Positions 45,778 through 55,396 are shown, counted from the stretch's first letter. The stretch: DNA of 64,000 nt from Streptomyces tendae (GCF_008632955.1 NZ_CP043959.1:3162001-3226000); one strand, 5' to 3'. A program made the numbers and translations. The notes: a model not told the origin generated them from the letters alone.

Positions 45778-46565
45778 CGGCCCGCCCCCACGAGGGAGTG
45801 GCGGCGCACCGGCCGCCGGGGCCGGACCCGTGTCGCGGCGGGGGCGGGCCGCGGCCGGCGCAGCACCGCGAGGGCGAGTCCGAGCAACGCCGCCGCCGCG
45901 AACGCGTCCAGCCAGAAGTGGTTGGCGGTGCCCACGATCACCAGCAGGGTCAGCAGCGGGTGCAGCAGCCACAGCCACCGCCACACCGACCGGGTGGCGA
46001 CGATCAGTCCGACGGCCACCATCAGTGCCCAGCCGAAGTGCAGCGAAGGCATCGCCGCGAACTGGTTCGACAACTGGTCCGCGCCCGGCGGGCCGTAGAC
46101 CGACGGCCCGTACAGCCGCGCGGTGTCCACGAGACCGGTGGCCGGGAGCATCCGCGGCGGAGCCAGCGGATACGTCAGGTGCAGCACCAGCGCCGCCGTG
46201 GTGAGTGCCGCCAGCACCCGCCGGGCCCAGACGTAGTGGCCGGGCCGGCGCAGATAGAGCCACACCAGGAAGGCCACCGTGGCGGGGAAGTGCACGGCCG
46301 CGTAGTAGGTGTTCGCGATCTGCGCGAGGGTGTCGCCGTGCAGCAGCGGGGACTGGACCGCCCCCTCGCCGGGCAGGCCGAGGGCGCGCTCCAGGTCCCA
46401 GACCTCACGGCCGTTGCGGAAGGCCTCGGCGGTGTGGCCGGTGGCCAGCTGCCTGCCGAGCTTGTAGACGAGGAACAGCCCCGCCACCAGCAGCAGTTCA
46501 CGGACGAGTGGCGGGCGTCCGCGGGTACCGGGTACCGGCGGTTCGGACTCCTCGCGCGTGTGCAT
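45774..46565 (-). CDS. PAP2-type membrane phosphatase
   Basis: A 263-residue membrane protein of the PAP2/inositolphosphotransferase type. The motif AAMPSLHFGWAL carries the PSxH histidine, and GTANHFWLDAFAA carries the last H..D pair; about five to six hydrophobic segments are visible. Such proteins dephosphorylate lipid phosphates or transfer head groups. ATG at 46565 lies near GGGGGA. The operator repeats at 46670-46727 and the divergent TetR gene are upstream, so this gene and the transporter may be its targets. Confidence 0.87.
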   Translation of the reverse strand: MHTREESEPPVPGTRGRPPLVRELLLVAGLFLVYKLGRQLATGHTAEAFRNGREVWDLERALGLPGEGAVQSPLLHGDTLAQIANTYYAAVHFPATVAFLVWLYLRRPGHYVWARRVLAALTTAALVLHLTYPLAPPRMLPATGLVDTARLYGPSVYGPPGADQLSNQFAAMPSLHFGWALMVAVGLIVATRSVWRWLWLLHPLLTLLVIVGTANHFWLDAFAAAALLGLALAVLRRPRPAPAATRVRPRRPVRRHSLVGAGR

Positions 46566-46669
46566 TCCCCCGGCCCCTTCGCTGACGGTGGTGCTCTCTG
46601 GTGCAGTCGGAGCTGCTGACTCGGGGACCGGGTCCAGCTCATCGGTACCGACCGGATCGAGACGCGAAC

Positions 46670-46727
46670 GTACCGATACGGCTCAGTACCGATACGCCAG
46701 TGTACCGATACGTTCGAGTACCGGTAC
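46670..46727. promoter_or_regulatory. four operator-like repeats GTACCGATACG with exact 16-bp period
   Basis: GTACCGATACG starts at 46670, 46686 and 46702; the fourth, at 46718, is the palindrome GTACCGGTAC. A degenerate GTACCGACCGG is at 46645. They lie between the PAP2 start and the TetR start. Further on, TACGACACACTCCG occurs twice (46746 and 46763). The even spacing suggests cooperative binding, probably by the TetR protein. Confidence 0.75.
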
Positions 46728-46794
46728 ACTCGTGTTTCGATTAGCTACGACACACTCCGACGTACGACACACTCCGTCGAGGGAGAGGGAGCCG

Positions 46795-47409
46795 ATGACG
46801 TCGCAGGACGCGGACCGGCCCGGACCGGTCGGAACCTCGCGCCGCTCCAAGATCACGCCCGAGCGTGAGCGGGAGTTCTTCGACGCCGTGCTGAACCAGA
46901 TCCGCGAGTGCGGCTACGACGCGGTCACCATGGAGGGCGTCGCCGCCAGCACACGCTGCAGCAAGTCGACGCTCTACCGGCAGTGGCGGACCAAGCCGCA
47001 GTTCGTCGCCGCCGCCCTGCGCTCCAACCGGCAGGCGCGGTTCGCCCGGATCGACACCGGCACCCTCGCCGGGGACCTGCGCGAGGCGGCCCGCTGCGCG
47101 GGGGAGTGGTCACCGAAGGACGCCACGCTGCTCCAGGCCCTCGGCCACGCGGTCGTCCAGGACCGGGAGCTGGCGCAGGCGCTGCGGGAGGCGCTGGTCG
47201 ACCCGGAGATCGCCGCGCTGCGGAAGATCCTCGGGCGTGGGGTCGAGCGCGGCGAGGTCGCCTCGGACAACGCGGCGCTGGAGTACATCCCGGCGCAGAT
47301 CTTCGGGGTGCTGCGGGTCCGGCCCATGCTGGAGGGCCGCAACGCCGACCCGGAGTACGTGGTGCGCTTCGTCGAGGCCGCCGTGCTGCCGGCCCTCGGG
47401 CTGGAATGA
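46795..47409 (+). CDS. TetR family regulator
   Basis: A 204-residue regulator. The N-terminal helix-turn-helix is EREREFFDAVLNQIRECGYDAVTMEGVAASTRCSKSTLYRQWRTKPQFVAAAL, the usual TetR arrangement; the rest is a helical ligand/dimer domain. ATG at 46795 follows GGGAGAGGGAG. It probably binds the repeats at 46670-46727 and controls both itself and the divergent PAP2-transporter operon. Confidence 0.9.
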   Translation: MTSQDADRPGPVGTSRRSKITPEREREFFDAVLNQIRECGYDAVTMEGVAASTRCSKSTLYRQWRTKPQFVAAALRSNRQARFARIDTGTLAGDLREAARCAGEWSPKDATLLQALGHAVVQDRELAQALREALVDPEIAALRKILGRGVERGEVASDNAALEYIPAQIFGVLRVRPMLEGRNADPEYVVRFVEAAVLPALGLE

Positions 47410-47490
47410 GACCCGGGCCCCGCCGGTCAAGGGGACGACCGGACGGAGGCCCGAGACGCGCCGCACCGTGGGGACGGGGGCGGCGCCACC

Positions 47491-47537
47491 CGGCCGGGTG
47501 GGACACCTCTTGAGCGGAGGGGTGCCCCACCCGGCCG
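47491..47537. terminator. long hairpin after the TetR gene
   Basis: CGGCCGGGTGGGACACC (47491-47507) pairs with GGTGCCCCACCCGGCCG (47521-47537) with one mismatch across a 13-base loop. It overlaps a 16-bp palindrome at 47486-47501. It lies between the convergent TetR and DUF2510 genes and may serve both. Confidence 0.75.
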
Positions 47538-47553
47538 TCGTCGTGCGGGACGG

Positions 47554-48534
47554 TCAGACGTCCTGCCCGTTGCCGCCGCCCTTCGACACCGCGATGCCCT
47601 CGGTGATCTCGTCGAGGACCGTCTGCCCCTGATCGGTGTCGACGCCGAAACGCACCACCACGATCTGCTGCGGGCGGGCCGGGGACGGAAAGGCGAGGGA
47701 CTGCACGTAGCCGTCCGAGCCCGTGCTGGTGACCGCCTTCCAGCGGACCAGGTACCCCTTCTGCCCGGCCACCGTCACCGCCTTGGAGGCGAGGACGTCG
47801 TGCGAGGCGATCCGCCCGTACGAGTCGCCGCCGTAACTCTCCTCGGCGTTCGCCGCGATGTCCGCCTTGGCGACCTCCTCGGCGCTGGAGCCGCGGGTGC
47901 CCAGCGCCACCGCCGGCGCCGAGTACGCCCCGCCCTTCGTGCAGGTGCTCGAGGTGTCGCCGGGGCAGTCGTAGGTGTCCTTCGACGTCACCGCCGCGCC
48001 CACCTCGAGCTCCTCGCCGTACCAGCCCTTGGGGACGGGCAGGCTGATCCCGCTCAGCGCGTCGGTCACCGACCCGCTCTCGACCCGCGGCGGCCCGTCG
48101 CCGTCAGCCCCGGGCTCGTCGCCCTCGGGGCCGTCCGGGGCGCCCTCGGGCGGCGCGCCCCGGTCACCGTCCTGCCCGCCCTGCTGCGAGGTGGCGGTGG
48201 TCCGGTCCCCGCCGTCGTCGGTCAGCGCGTACACGCCGACACCGATGCTCGCCAGGACGGCGGCGGCCACCACGACGGCTATCCCGGTGCGCACCCCGCG
48301 CCCCCGCCCGGACGGCGGCGCGGCCGGGTACGCCGGGTAGGCGGGATGTCCCGCTGCGGCCTCGGCACCCGGCCCCGGCGGAGCCCAGGCGGCGGCCTGG
48401 TCCGCGGCGGCGTCACGGGCCGCCGGCCGGATCCGGTCCGTCCAGGCCGCGCCGTCCCACCAGCGCTCGGTGGCCGGTCCGTCTTGCGTCTGCCCGGGGT
48501 CGGGATACCACCCGGGAGGAGTCACCTGCGTCAT
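47554..48534 (-). CDS. DUF2510 membrane protein
   Basis: A 326-residue protein. The N-terminal DUF2510 motif is PPGWYPDPGQ..ERWWDGAAWTDR (about 6-34), followed by an Ala/Pro-rich linker, one membrane segment (GIAVVVAAAVLASIGVGVYAL, about 84-104), an acidic Gly/Asp linker and an extracellular domain with GISLPVPKGWYGEE. The domain organisation is common in actinobacteria; the function is unknown. ATG at 48534 is near GGAGG on the minus strand. Confidence 0.85.
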   Translation of the reverse strand: MTQVTPPGWYPDPGQTQDGPATERWWDGAAWTDRIRPAARDAAADQAAAWAPPGPGAEAAAGHPAYPAYPAAPPSGRGRGVRTGIAVVVAAAVLASIGVGVYALTDDGGDRTTATSQQGGQDGDRGAPPEGAPDGPEGDEPGADGDGPPRVESGSVTDALSGISLPVPKGWYGEELEVGAAVTSKDTYDCPGDTSSTCTKGGAYSAPAVALGTRGSSAEEVAKADIAANAEESYGGDSYGRIASHDVLASKAVTVAGQKGYLVRWKAVTSTGSDGYVQSLAFPSPARPQQIVVVRFGVDTDQGQTVLDEITEGIAVSKGGGNGQDV

Positions 48535-48808
48535 GCCCCCACCGTATGAGGCGACGGTGAAAGCCGGATGAGAGAGTCCCCGTGCGCCCGGCGCCGCCCC
48601 CTTACCCGTTCGGCGCGACCCGCGTCAACGGCCCGTTCGGGAACAGCTGTTGACCGACAGGTCCCTGGTGAGAGGCTGCCCGCGTCGACTCCCCGTACCC
48701 GGTGTCACTCGTCACGGCAACACGTGCGCCGAGCGGGCTCCGCTCGGCCGGACGGAGGACTACGCTCGGGTCCGGTACGTCATTCGGGCGACTCGGGGAG
48801 GTAGCGGG

Positions 48809-51496
48809 ATGACGGAGGTACGGCCCCCGGCGGCACCCTCGGCCGCCCTGTGGGAGCGGGACGAGGAACTCGCCGCCATCGCGGAGGCCGTCGACGTCCT
48901 GTGCGCCGACCGCTCCTCGCCGGGCACGCTGATGGTGCTGCGCGGCGAGGCGGGACTCGGCAAGACCGCCCTGCTCGCCGAGACCCGACGCATCGCCGAA
49001 CGGCGTGGCTGCACCGTCTGGTCCGCCCGCGGCGGCGAGACGCTGCGCACGGTGCCGTTCAACGTGGTGCGCCAACTCCTGCAGCCCGCACTGGTGTCGC
49101 TGCTGCCCGAGGAGGCCCGCGAGTATCTCGGCGACTGGTACGGCATAGCCGGCCCGGCCCTCGGCATCACGGACCCGGGTGACGGGCACGCCGACCCGCA
49201 GGGCGTGTGCGAGGGTCTGGTCGCCGCCGTGCGCCGGCTCGCGCGCCGGGACTGGCCGCTGGTCCTCCTCGTCGACGACGCCCACTGGGCCGACCAGGAG
49301 ACCCTGTACTGGCTCGCCGCCTTCGCCGAGCGCCTCGCCGACCTGTCCGTGCTCGTGGTGGTGGCCCGCAGGCCCGGCGATATCTCCGGCGTCAGCGCCC
49401 GCCACCTGGACGCGGTCGCCGCCGCGGCCGACCGCCCCGTCACCAACCTCAGCGCCCTCACCCCCGAGGCGGCGGCCGGCCTCACCCGCGCCACCCTGGG
49501 GGAGAACGCCGACGCCGCGTTCTGCCGCGAGGTGTGGGCCGTCACCGGCGGCAACCCCTACGAGACCGTCGAACTCCTCGCCAAGGTCCAGGACAGCGAG
49601 CTGGAGCCGGTCGAGGCGCACGCGGGCGAGCTGCGTGAACTCAACCGCTCCGCCCGCGGCGGCGGCCTCGTCGCCCGCCTGGAGGAACTCGGCATAGACG
49701 CCACCCGGTTCGCCTGGGCCGCCGCGATCCTCGGCGACGGCATCACCGTCGACCTGGTGGCCCGGCTCGCCACCCTCGGCCCCGACGACGCCGCCCGCTG
49801 CGCCGAACGCCTGCGCAGCGCCCGCATCCTCACCGTCCCCGACCCGGCCGCCGCCCGCCGCACCGGGCAGGCCGAGCTGGAGTTCGTGCACCCGCTGATC
49901 GCCACCGCCGTCTACAACTCCATCCCCGACGCGCTGCGCCGGGCCATGCACGGCATCGCCGCCCGGATCGTCACCGACTCCGGGCGCGGCGCCGCCGCGG
50001 CCGCCCGCCACCTCCTCGAAGTGCACCCGGACGACGACGAGGAACTCGTCTGGCAACTGCGCGAGGCCGCCCGCGAACACCTCGCCGTCGGTGCCCCGGA
50101 CGCCGCCCGCCGCTGCCTGGAACGCGCCCTGGAGGAACCGCCCCGGCCCGAGGTCCACGCGCACGTCCTGTACGAACTGGGCAGCGCCACGTTCCTGACC
50201 GCACCCGCCCGCACCATCGGCCATCTGCGCACCGCCCTCGGCATGCCCGGCCTGGACGGCGACCGCCGGCTGGACGCCGTCATCCGCCTCTCCCAGGCCC
50301 TGCTGCACAACGACCAGATGGAGGAGGCCGTCCGCACCGTCGAGGCGGAGGCCGCCCGGCTCCCCGCCGGACCCGCCCGGATGCGGCTCCAGGCCGTGCA
50401 GTTCATGTGGGAGGGCGTGCACGCGGGCGAGACCATCACACCGGGCCGTTCCGAACGCCTGGCCGAGCTCGCCGCCACCTGCACCGGCCGCGACAACTCC
50501 GAGCGCGCGCTGCTGATCCTGCGCGGCTTCGACGGCATGATGCGCGGGGAGAACGCCGAGGAGATCGTCGAGATCTGCGACCGCGCCCTGGTCAACGGCC
50601 GGCTCGCACCGGGCCTCGGCTGGACCGACTCCGAGTGGGGCGTCGAACTGCTGCTGATGCTGGCCGGCAGCTACGCCTACACCGACCGCCTCGACCGCGC
50701 CGAGAGCTTCTACAGCGAGGCCCTCCAGGCCTACGACACGGCGGGCTGGAGCGGCGGCCACCTGGTCCTCGCCCACGCCTACGTGGGTCTCGCGCACCGC
50801 AGGCGAGGCCGGCTGGAGGCCGCGGAGACCTCCCTGCGCGAGTCGCTGCGCCACGCCGAACGCGTCGGCCGCGGACTGCCGTTGTACTGGACGGCCACCT
50901 GCAACCTGGTCGACACCCTGCTCGCCCGCGGCCACGTCGACGAGGCATGGGCCGTGGCGGAACGGCACGGCTTCGCACCGCCCTACCCGTCCACCGTCGT
51001 ACTGCCCGACCCGCGCTCGGTGCGCGGCCGGCTGCTGCTGGCCGTCGGCCGCACCAAGGACGGCATCAACGAACTGGAGGCGGCGGAGAAGGCCGCCGCC
51101 GCGCGCGGCCACCACAACCCGGTGCACGTCTTCGGCGCCGCCGACCTCGCCCGCGCGCTCGCCACCGAGGACCCCGCCCGGGCGGCCCGGCTCGCCGTCG
51201 ACGTACGCCGCCGCGCCGAACGCCTGGGCACCGACACCGCGATAGGGGAGGCCCTGCGGGTCGCCGCCGCCCTGGAGACCGGCCAGCGCGCGGTGCGCCT
51301 CGCCGCCCAGGCGGTCACCTACCTGGAGTCCTCGCCCTGCCAGTACGAACACGCCGCGGCCCGTATCGAGTACGGCACCCTTGCCCGCTCCGCGCCCGAT
51401 CTGGAGCGGGGCCTGGCACTGGCCCGCTCCTGCGGCGCGGACGGCCTGGTGGCACAGGCCCGCAGCGAACTGGCCACGTACGCCGGCCACCGGTGA
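48809..51496 (+). CDS. large AAA ATPase, LuxR/LAL-like but without a visible C-terminal HTH
   Basis: An 895-residue protein. The N-terminal ATPase has Walker A GEAGLGKTALL (near residue 51) and Walker B WPLVLLVDDAHWAD. Helical TPR-like repeats fill the rest. LAL regulators of Streptomyces have this arrangement plus a LuxR helix-turn-helix of about 60 residues at the end; here the protein ends ARSELATYAGHR and no HTH is seen in any frame over the next 300 bases. ATG at 48809 follows GGGGAGG with 7-base spacing; the frame is open from 48650 but without a better start. It may act as a signalling ATPase or need a partner. Confidence 0.82.
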   Translation: MTEVRPPAAPSAALWERDEELAAIAEAVDVLCADRSSPGTLMVLRGEAGLGKTALLAETRRIAERRGCTVWSARGGETLRTVPFNVVRQLLQPALVSLLPEEAREYLGDWYGIAGPALGITDPGDGHADPQGVCEGLVAAVRRLARRDWPLVLLVDDAHWADQETLYWLAAFAERLADLSVLVVVARRPGDISGVSARHLDAVAAAADRPVTNLSALTPEAAAGLTRATLGENADAAFCREVWAVTGGNPYETVELLAKVQDSELEPVEAHAGELRELNRSARGGGLVARLEELGIDATRFAWAAAILGDGITVDLVARLATLGPDDAARCAERLRSARILTVPDPAAARRTGQAELEFVHPLIATAVYNSIPDALRRAMHGIAARIVTDSGRGAAAAARHLLEVHPDDDEELVWQLREAAREHLAVGAPDAARRCLERALEEPPRPEVHAHVLYELGSATFLTAPARTIGHLRTALGMPGLDGDRRLDAVIRLSQALLHNDQMEEAVRTVEAEAARLPAGPARMRLQAVQFMWEGVHAGETITPGRSERLAELAATCTGRDNSERALLILRGFDGMMRGENAEEIVEICDRALVNGRLAPGLGWTDSEWGVELLLMLAGSYAYTDRLDRAESFYSEALQAYDTAGWSGGHLVLAHAYVGLAHRRRGRLEAAETSLRESLRHAERVGRGLPLYWTATCNLVDTLLARGHVDEAWAVAERHGFAPPYPSTVVLPDPRSVRGRLLLAVGRTKDGINELEAAEKAAAARGHHNPVHVFGAADLARALATEDPARAARLAVDVRRRAERLGTDTAIGEALRVAAALETGQRAVRLAAQAVTYLESSPCQYEHAAARIEYGTLARSAPDLERGLALARSCGADGLVAQARSELATYAGHR

Positions 51497-51799
51497 CCGT
51501 CCGGCCCTCGTCCCCCCGGCCGGCGCCCGCCCGGCCGTGGCGAAGGCCGCGTCGGCCGCCGGGACGCCGCAGCAGACGGCCGTCCGCAGCGGTACCGTCT
51601 CCCCGGCCGACAGCCCGTTGTGCGGGCCGCCCGCATCTGCGGAGCCGGCTCGTCGTGATGGCCGTACGCCACCGGCGCGGTCCTCGCCCCGCTCGACCCC
51701 GCCGAGCGGGAGCCGTTCACGGCCTGATCCGCCGGGTGGCCGACGCCGCCGGGACGCCGCGCGACCCGGAGCGGGCGTCCGCCGCCCGGTGACGCGCGC
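51497..51799. other. no intact gene; GC-rich
   Basis: No start with a ribosome site leads to a recognisable product. A stretch around 51660-51745 reads YATGAVLAPLDPAEREPFTA, then in another frame LIRRVADAA, faintly like the end of a MarR-type regulator, but nothing else supports this. Confidence 0.4.
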
Positions 51800-52798
51800 T
51801 CAGTCCCCCGAAGCCAGCACCACCCACACCGGACCGGACGCGAAGTTCAGCGGCTCGCCGTCCCGGGTGGTGAACGACGTGCCGTCCTCGGCGGTCGCCC
51901 GGTCCCAGGCGGCCGGGTAGGTACGCCCGTCACGCAGCACGGTGGCCTTCCCCGAGCCGACCGTCTCGGTGTACGGGGTGTTGTTGCCGAGGAAGTCCCT
52001 GAAGCCCGAGCGGCGCACGGTCACGTCCTGCACGACCACCGTGGACGCCGTCAGCCGGTCGCCGTCCCCGTCGGTCGCGGGGGCGCCGTCCATCGACACC
52101 TTCCACGCCCGGTCGGCGTCCGACCAGGTGAAGGTGAAGCGGGCCGCCGGGAAGCGCACGGAGACCTCGTCCTCGGGCGTGCCGCCCGCGGGCGCGGGGC
52201 CGTGCCGGAAGCCGGTGGTCAGCGCGGCCTCACCGGGCGGGTCGTCCAGCAGGCGGTGCGGGCGGACGTACAGGTTGTGCGGTGCCGCCCGTGCGGAGTC
52301 CCGGGTGAAGGCGTCGTCCTTCGACCCGGGCTCCACGGGGGTGAGCGGTGCCCGGTCGATCAGCGGCAGCAGCTTGCTCTGGGCCCCGGAGAAGGCGAGC
52401 AGGGGCTGGTCGAACTGGCGCAGCAGCTCCAGGTCGGACTCGCGGGCGCTGCGCACCGGGCCGACCGACTCGGGGAGCTGTGTCGCGTACACGGCCATCA
52501 GCCGGCTCAGCCCGCCCTCGACCTGCTCGACGTACACCACGTCGGCCTCGTCGAGACCCGTCTGGGGCCGGGCCTCGGGCGCGTTGTCGATCTTCACGGC
52601 GAGGACGGGGGGCAGCGGCCGCCCGTCCGGGCCCGTCGCGGTCGGCGACTCCTGGGGTGAGCCGCGTCCGTCGTCACCGGACCCGCCCGACGTGCAGCCC
52701 GCCGCCAGACCTGCCGCCAGCAGGGCGGCCACGAGCACTCCGGCCCTCCTGCCGCCGCGCCGCCGGCGCGCCCCTCGTTCTGTGCCCACCGTCGCCAC
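51800..52798 (-). CDS. DUF3048 (YerB-like) lipoprotein
   Basis: A 332-residue lipoprotein. The signal peptide ends in AAGC (Cys near 35) in LLAAGLAAGCTSGG. The DUF3048 domain begins LPPVLAVKIDNAPEARPQTGLDEADVVYVEQVEGGLSRLMAVY and includes VGPVRSARESDLELLRQFDQ. The function is unknown; YerB is its Bacillus relative. GTG at 52798 (VATVGTERG) has GAGG 8 bases upstream and is preferred to ATG at 52816, which has none. Confidence 0.85.
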   Translation of the reverse strand: MATVGTERGARRRRGGRRAGVLVAALLAAGLAAGCTSGGSGDDGRGSPQESPTATGPDGRPLPPVLAVKIDNAPEARPQTGLDEADVVYVEQVEGGLSRLMAVYATQLPESVGPVRSARESDLELLRQFDQPLLAFSGAQSKLLPLIDRAPLTPVEPGSKDDAFTRDSARAAPHNLYVRPHRLLDDPPGEAALTTGFRHGPAPAGGTPEDEVSVRFPAARFTFTWSDADRAWKVSMDGAPATDGDGDRLTASTVVVQDVTVRRSGFRDFLGNNTPYTETVGSGKATVLRDGRTYPAAWDRATAEDGTSFTTRDGEPLNFASGPVWVVLASGD

Positions 52799-53017
52799 CG
52801 GCCATCCTCGTATCATCCGCTGTTTCGATTGTGCGCTTTTCCGATCGTCTCCGCCTCTGTCGGATCGGACGGCGTCCCGCGCAGTGGGTTCCGCCGATCG
52901 GCCCAGTGATCGGCGGTTCGGCGTCCGGCCACTCGGGTACCCGGAGCCGACCGCACGAGCGACGCACGGGCGCGTACGGGCGTCACACACCGGTCGGCAC
53001 GGAGGGAGCAGGCGGCG

Positions 53018-54208
53018 ATGAAGGCTTTGACCTGGCAGGGGAAGCGGGACGTACGGATCGAGAAGGTTCCGGATCCCAGGATCGAGGAGCCGACGGACGC
53101 GATCATCCGCGTCACCTCCACCGGACTGTGCGGATCCGACCTGCACCTGTACGAGGTGCTCACCCCCTTCATGACCCCGGGCGACATCCTCGGCCACGAG
53201 CCGATGGGCATCGTCGAGGAGGTCGGCGCCGCCGTCCCCGACCTCCAGGCCGGGGACCGGGTCGTGGTGCCCTTCCAGATCGCCTGCGGGAACTGCTGGA
53301 TGTGCCTGACCGGACTGCCCACCCAGTGCGAGACCACCCAGGTCAGCTCCGAGGGCATGGGCGCCGCCCTGTTCGGCTACACCCGGCTGTACGGCGCGGT
53401 CCCCGGCGCGCAGGCCGAGTACCTGCGGGTGCCGCAGGCCCAGTACGGCCCGATCAAGGTGCCCGAGGGCCCGGCGGACGACCGCTTCGTCTACCTCTCC
53501 GACGTCCTGCCGACCGCCTGGCAGGCCGTCGCCTACGCGGACGTCCCCAAGGGCGGCAGCGTCGCCGTGCTCGGCCTCGGCCCGATCGGCGACATGGCCT
53601 GCCGGGTCGCCCAGGCCAAGGGTGCCGGACGGGTGTTCGGCGTGGACCTCGTCCCCGAACGGCTGCGCCGGGCGAAGGAACGCGGCGTGGAGACCTTCGA
53701 CCTGCGCTCCTTCGACGACGAGAAGGAACTCGTCGCGGCGATCCGCGACCAGACCGACGGCCGCGGCCCCGACGCGGTGATCGACGCCGTCGGCACCGAG
53801 GCACACGGCAGCGCGGCGGCCCGCATGGTGCAGAACGCCTCGGCGCTGCTGCCCCGCAAGATCAGCGGACCGATGGCCGAACGCTTCAGCGTCGACCGGC
53901 TCGCCGCCCTCTACACCGCCATCGACCTGGTCCGCCGCGGCGGCACCATCTCGATCAGCGGCGTCTACGGCGGTATGGCCGACCCGATGCCCATGCTCAC
54001 CCTGTTCGACAAGCAGATCCAGATGCGCATGGGGCAGGCGAACGTGCGCCGCTGGAGCGACGAGATCATCCCGTTCCTCACCGACGAGGACCCGCTCGGC
54101 GTCGACGACTTCGCCACCCACCGCGTGCCGCTCGACGAGGCACCGCAGGCGTACGACATGTTCCAGAACAAGCGGGACGGCTCGGTCAAGGTGCTGATCA
54201 AGCCCTGA
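53018..54208 (+). CDS. zinc-dependent alcohol dehydrogenase (threonine dehydrogenase/FDH-like)
   Basis: A 396-residue medium-chain dehydrogenase. The catalytic zinc ligands are in GLCGSDLH (Cys) and GHEPMG (His-Glu), and the structural zinc cysteines are in CGNCWMCLTGLPTQC. The NAD motif is VAVLGLGPIGDMACRVA. The length and pattern fit the glutathione-independent formaldehyde dehydrogenase-like group of alcohol dehydrogenases. ATG at 53018 is preceded by GGAGGGAGCAGGCGGCG. It stands alone; the substrate is not known. Confidence 0.87.
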   Translation: MKALTWQGKRDVRIEKVPDPRIEEPTDAIIRVTSTGLCGSDLHLYEVLTPFMTPGDILGHEPMGIVEEVGAAVPDLQAGDRVVVPFQIACGNCWMCLTGLPTQCETTQVSSEGMGAALFGYTRLYGAVPGAQAEYLRVPQAQYGPIKVPEGPADDRFVYLSDVLPTAWQAVAYADVPKGGSVAVLGLGPIGDMACRVAQAKGAGRVFGVDLVPERLRRAKERGVETFDLRSFDDEKELVAAIRDQTDGRGPDAVIDAVGTEAHGSAAARMVQNASALLPRKISGPMAERFSVDRLAALYTAIDLVRRGGTISISGVYGGMADPMPMLTLFDKQIQMRMGQANVRRWSDEIIPFLTDEDPLGVDDFATHRVPLDEAPQAYDMFQNKRDGSVKVLIKP

Positions 54209-54210
54209 CC

Positions 54211-54234
54211 CGGGCCGCCGGGGATCACGGCCCG
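54211..54234. terminator. short hairpin between convergent genes
   Basis: CGGGCC at 54211-54216 pairs with GGCCCG at 54229-54234. It lies between the alcohol dehydrogenase stop and the ligase stop and overlaps the latter. Weak. Confidence 0.35.
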
Positions 54235-55292
54235 CCGAGGATCTCCGTGAGGTCGTAGCGCACGGGCTCCTCCAGCTGCGCGTACGTACAGCTCTCCGGG
54301 GTGCGGTCGGGGCGCCAGCGGCGGAAACGGGCGGTGTGCCGGAAGCGCTGCCCGTTCTCCATGTGGTCGTAGGCGACCTCGGCCACCCGCTCCGGTCTGA
54401 GCGGCACCCACGACAGGTCCTTCTTCCCCGACCAGCGGCTGGGCGCCCCGGGCAGCCGCGCCGAGGCGTGCGCCGCCTCGTCCGCCCAGGCCGCCCACGG
54501 GTGGTCCGACGCGTCGTCCATCCGCAGCGGCTCCAGCTCCTCGATCAGCTCCGCGCGCCGCTTCATGGTGAATGCGGCCGACACCCCCACGTGCTGGAGG
54601 GCGCCGCCCCGGTCGTACAGGCCGAGCAGCAGCGACCCGACCACCGGCCCGCTCTTGTGCAGCCGGTACCCGGCGACCACGACGTCCGCCGTGCGCTCGT
54701 GCTTGATCTTGAACATGGCCCGCTCGTCCTGGTGGTAGAGCAGGGTCAGCGGCTTGGCGACCACACCGTCGAGACCGGCGCCCTCGTACTGCTCGAACCA
54801 GCCCCGGGCCACCTCGATGTCGGTGGTCGCCGGCGCCACGTGCACGGGCGGGGTGACGTCGCGCAGCGCCCGTACGAGCAGCTCCCGACGGTCTGTCAGC
54901 GGCACGTCCAGCAGCGACTCGTCCGCCAGCGCCAGCAGGTCGAACGCGACGAAGGAGGCCGGTGTCCGCTCGGCGAGCGTCCGCACCCGGGAGTCCGCCG
55001 GATGGATGCGCTCGGTCAGCGCGTCGAAGTCCAGGTGCCCGTCCCGGGCGATGACGATCTCCCCGTCCACCACGCACCGCCCGGGCAGCCGCTCCCGCAG
55101 CGCCTCGACCAGCTCGGGGAAGTACCGGGTGAGCGGTTTGCCGGTGCGGCTGCCCAGCTCCACCTCGTCGCCGTCACGGAACACGATCGCCCGGAAGCCG
55201 TCCCACTTCGCCTCGTACTGCATGTCCGGCGGGATCCTCGCCACCGACTTGGCGAGCATCGGCCTGACGGGCGGCATGACGGGCAGATCCAT
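54225..55292 (-). CDS. ligC: ATP-dependent DNA ligase, LigC type
   Basis: A 355-residue ligase. The nucleotidyl-transfer lysine is in EAKWDGFRAIV (KxDG, Lys29), with later motifs DGEIV, FVAFDLL, DGVVAKP and MFKIKHE in order. The C-terminal OB domain follows. The length fits the LigC family, found beside LigD-type polymerase genes in actinobacteria and linked to end joining and base-excision repair. ATG at 55292 begins MDLPVMPPVRPMLAKS. It is divergent from the polymerase gene at 55397, with 104 bases between. Confidence 0.9.
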   Translation of the reverse strand: MDLPVMPPVRPMLAKSVARIPPDMQYEAKWDGFRAIVFRDGDEVELGSRTGKPLTRYFPELVEALRERLPGRCVVDGEIVIARDGHLDFDALTERIHPADSRVRTLAERTPASFVAFDLLALADESLLDVPLTDRRELLVRALRDVTPPVHVAPATTDIEVARGWFEQYEGAGLDGVVAKPLTLLYHQDERAMFKIKHERTADVVVAGYRLHKSGPVVGSLLLGLYDRGGALQHVGVSAAFTMKRRAELIEELEPLRMDDASDHPWAAWADEAAHASARLPGAPSRWSGKKDLSWVPLRPERVAEVAYDHMENGQRFRHTARFRRWRPDRTPESCTYAQLEEPVRYDLTEILGGP

Positions 55293-55396
55293 GCTCCGAC
55301 TCTAGGAGCGCCGCCCGGGCCGCGCCCGTCGGGCGGCCGCCCCCGGGCGGGTGTCCGGACGTGCGGGGGAGGGAGCGCGCGCCTAGCGTGGCCCGC

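Noticed and set aside
48602..51490. 962-residue open frame opposite the LAL-like gene
   Set aside because: It has the Gly/Val/Ala/Arg shadow composition, while the plus strand has Walker motifs and a good ribosome site.
51640..51750. possible MarR regulator remnant
   Set aside because: Only a short stretch resembles the end of such proteins, in two frames, with no helix-turn-helix upstream.
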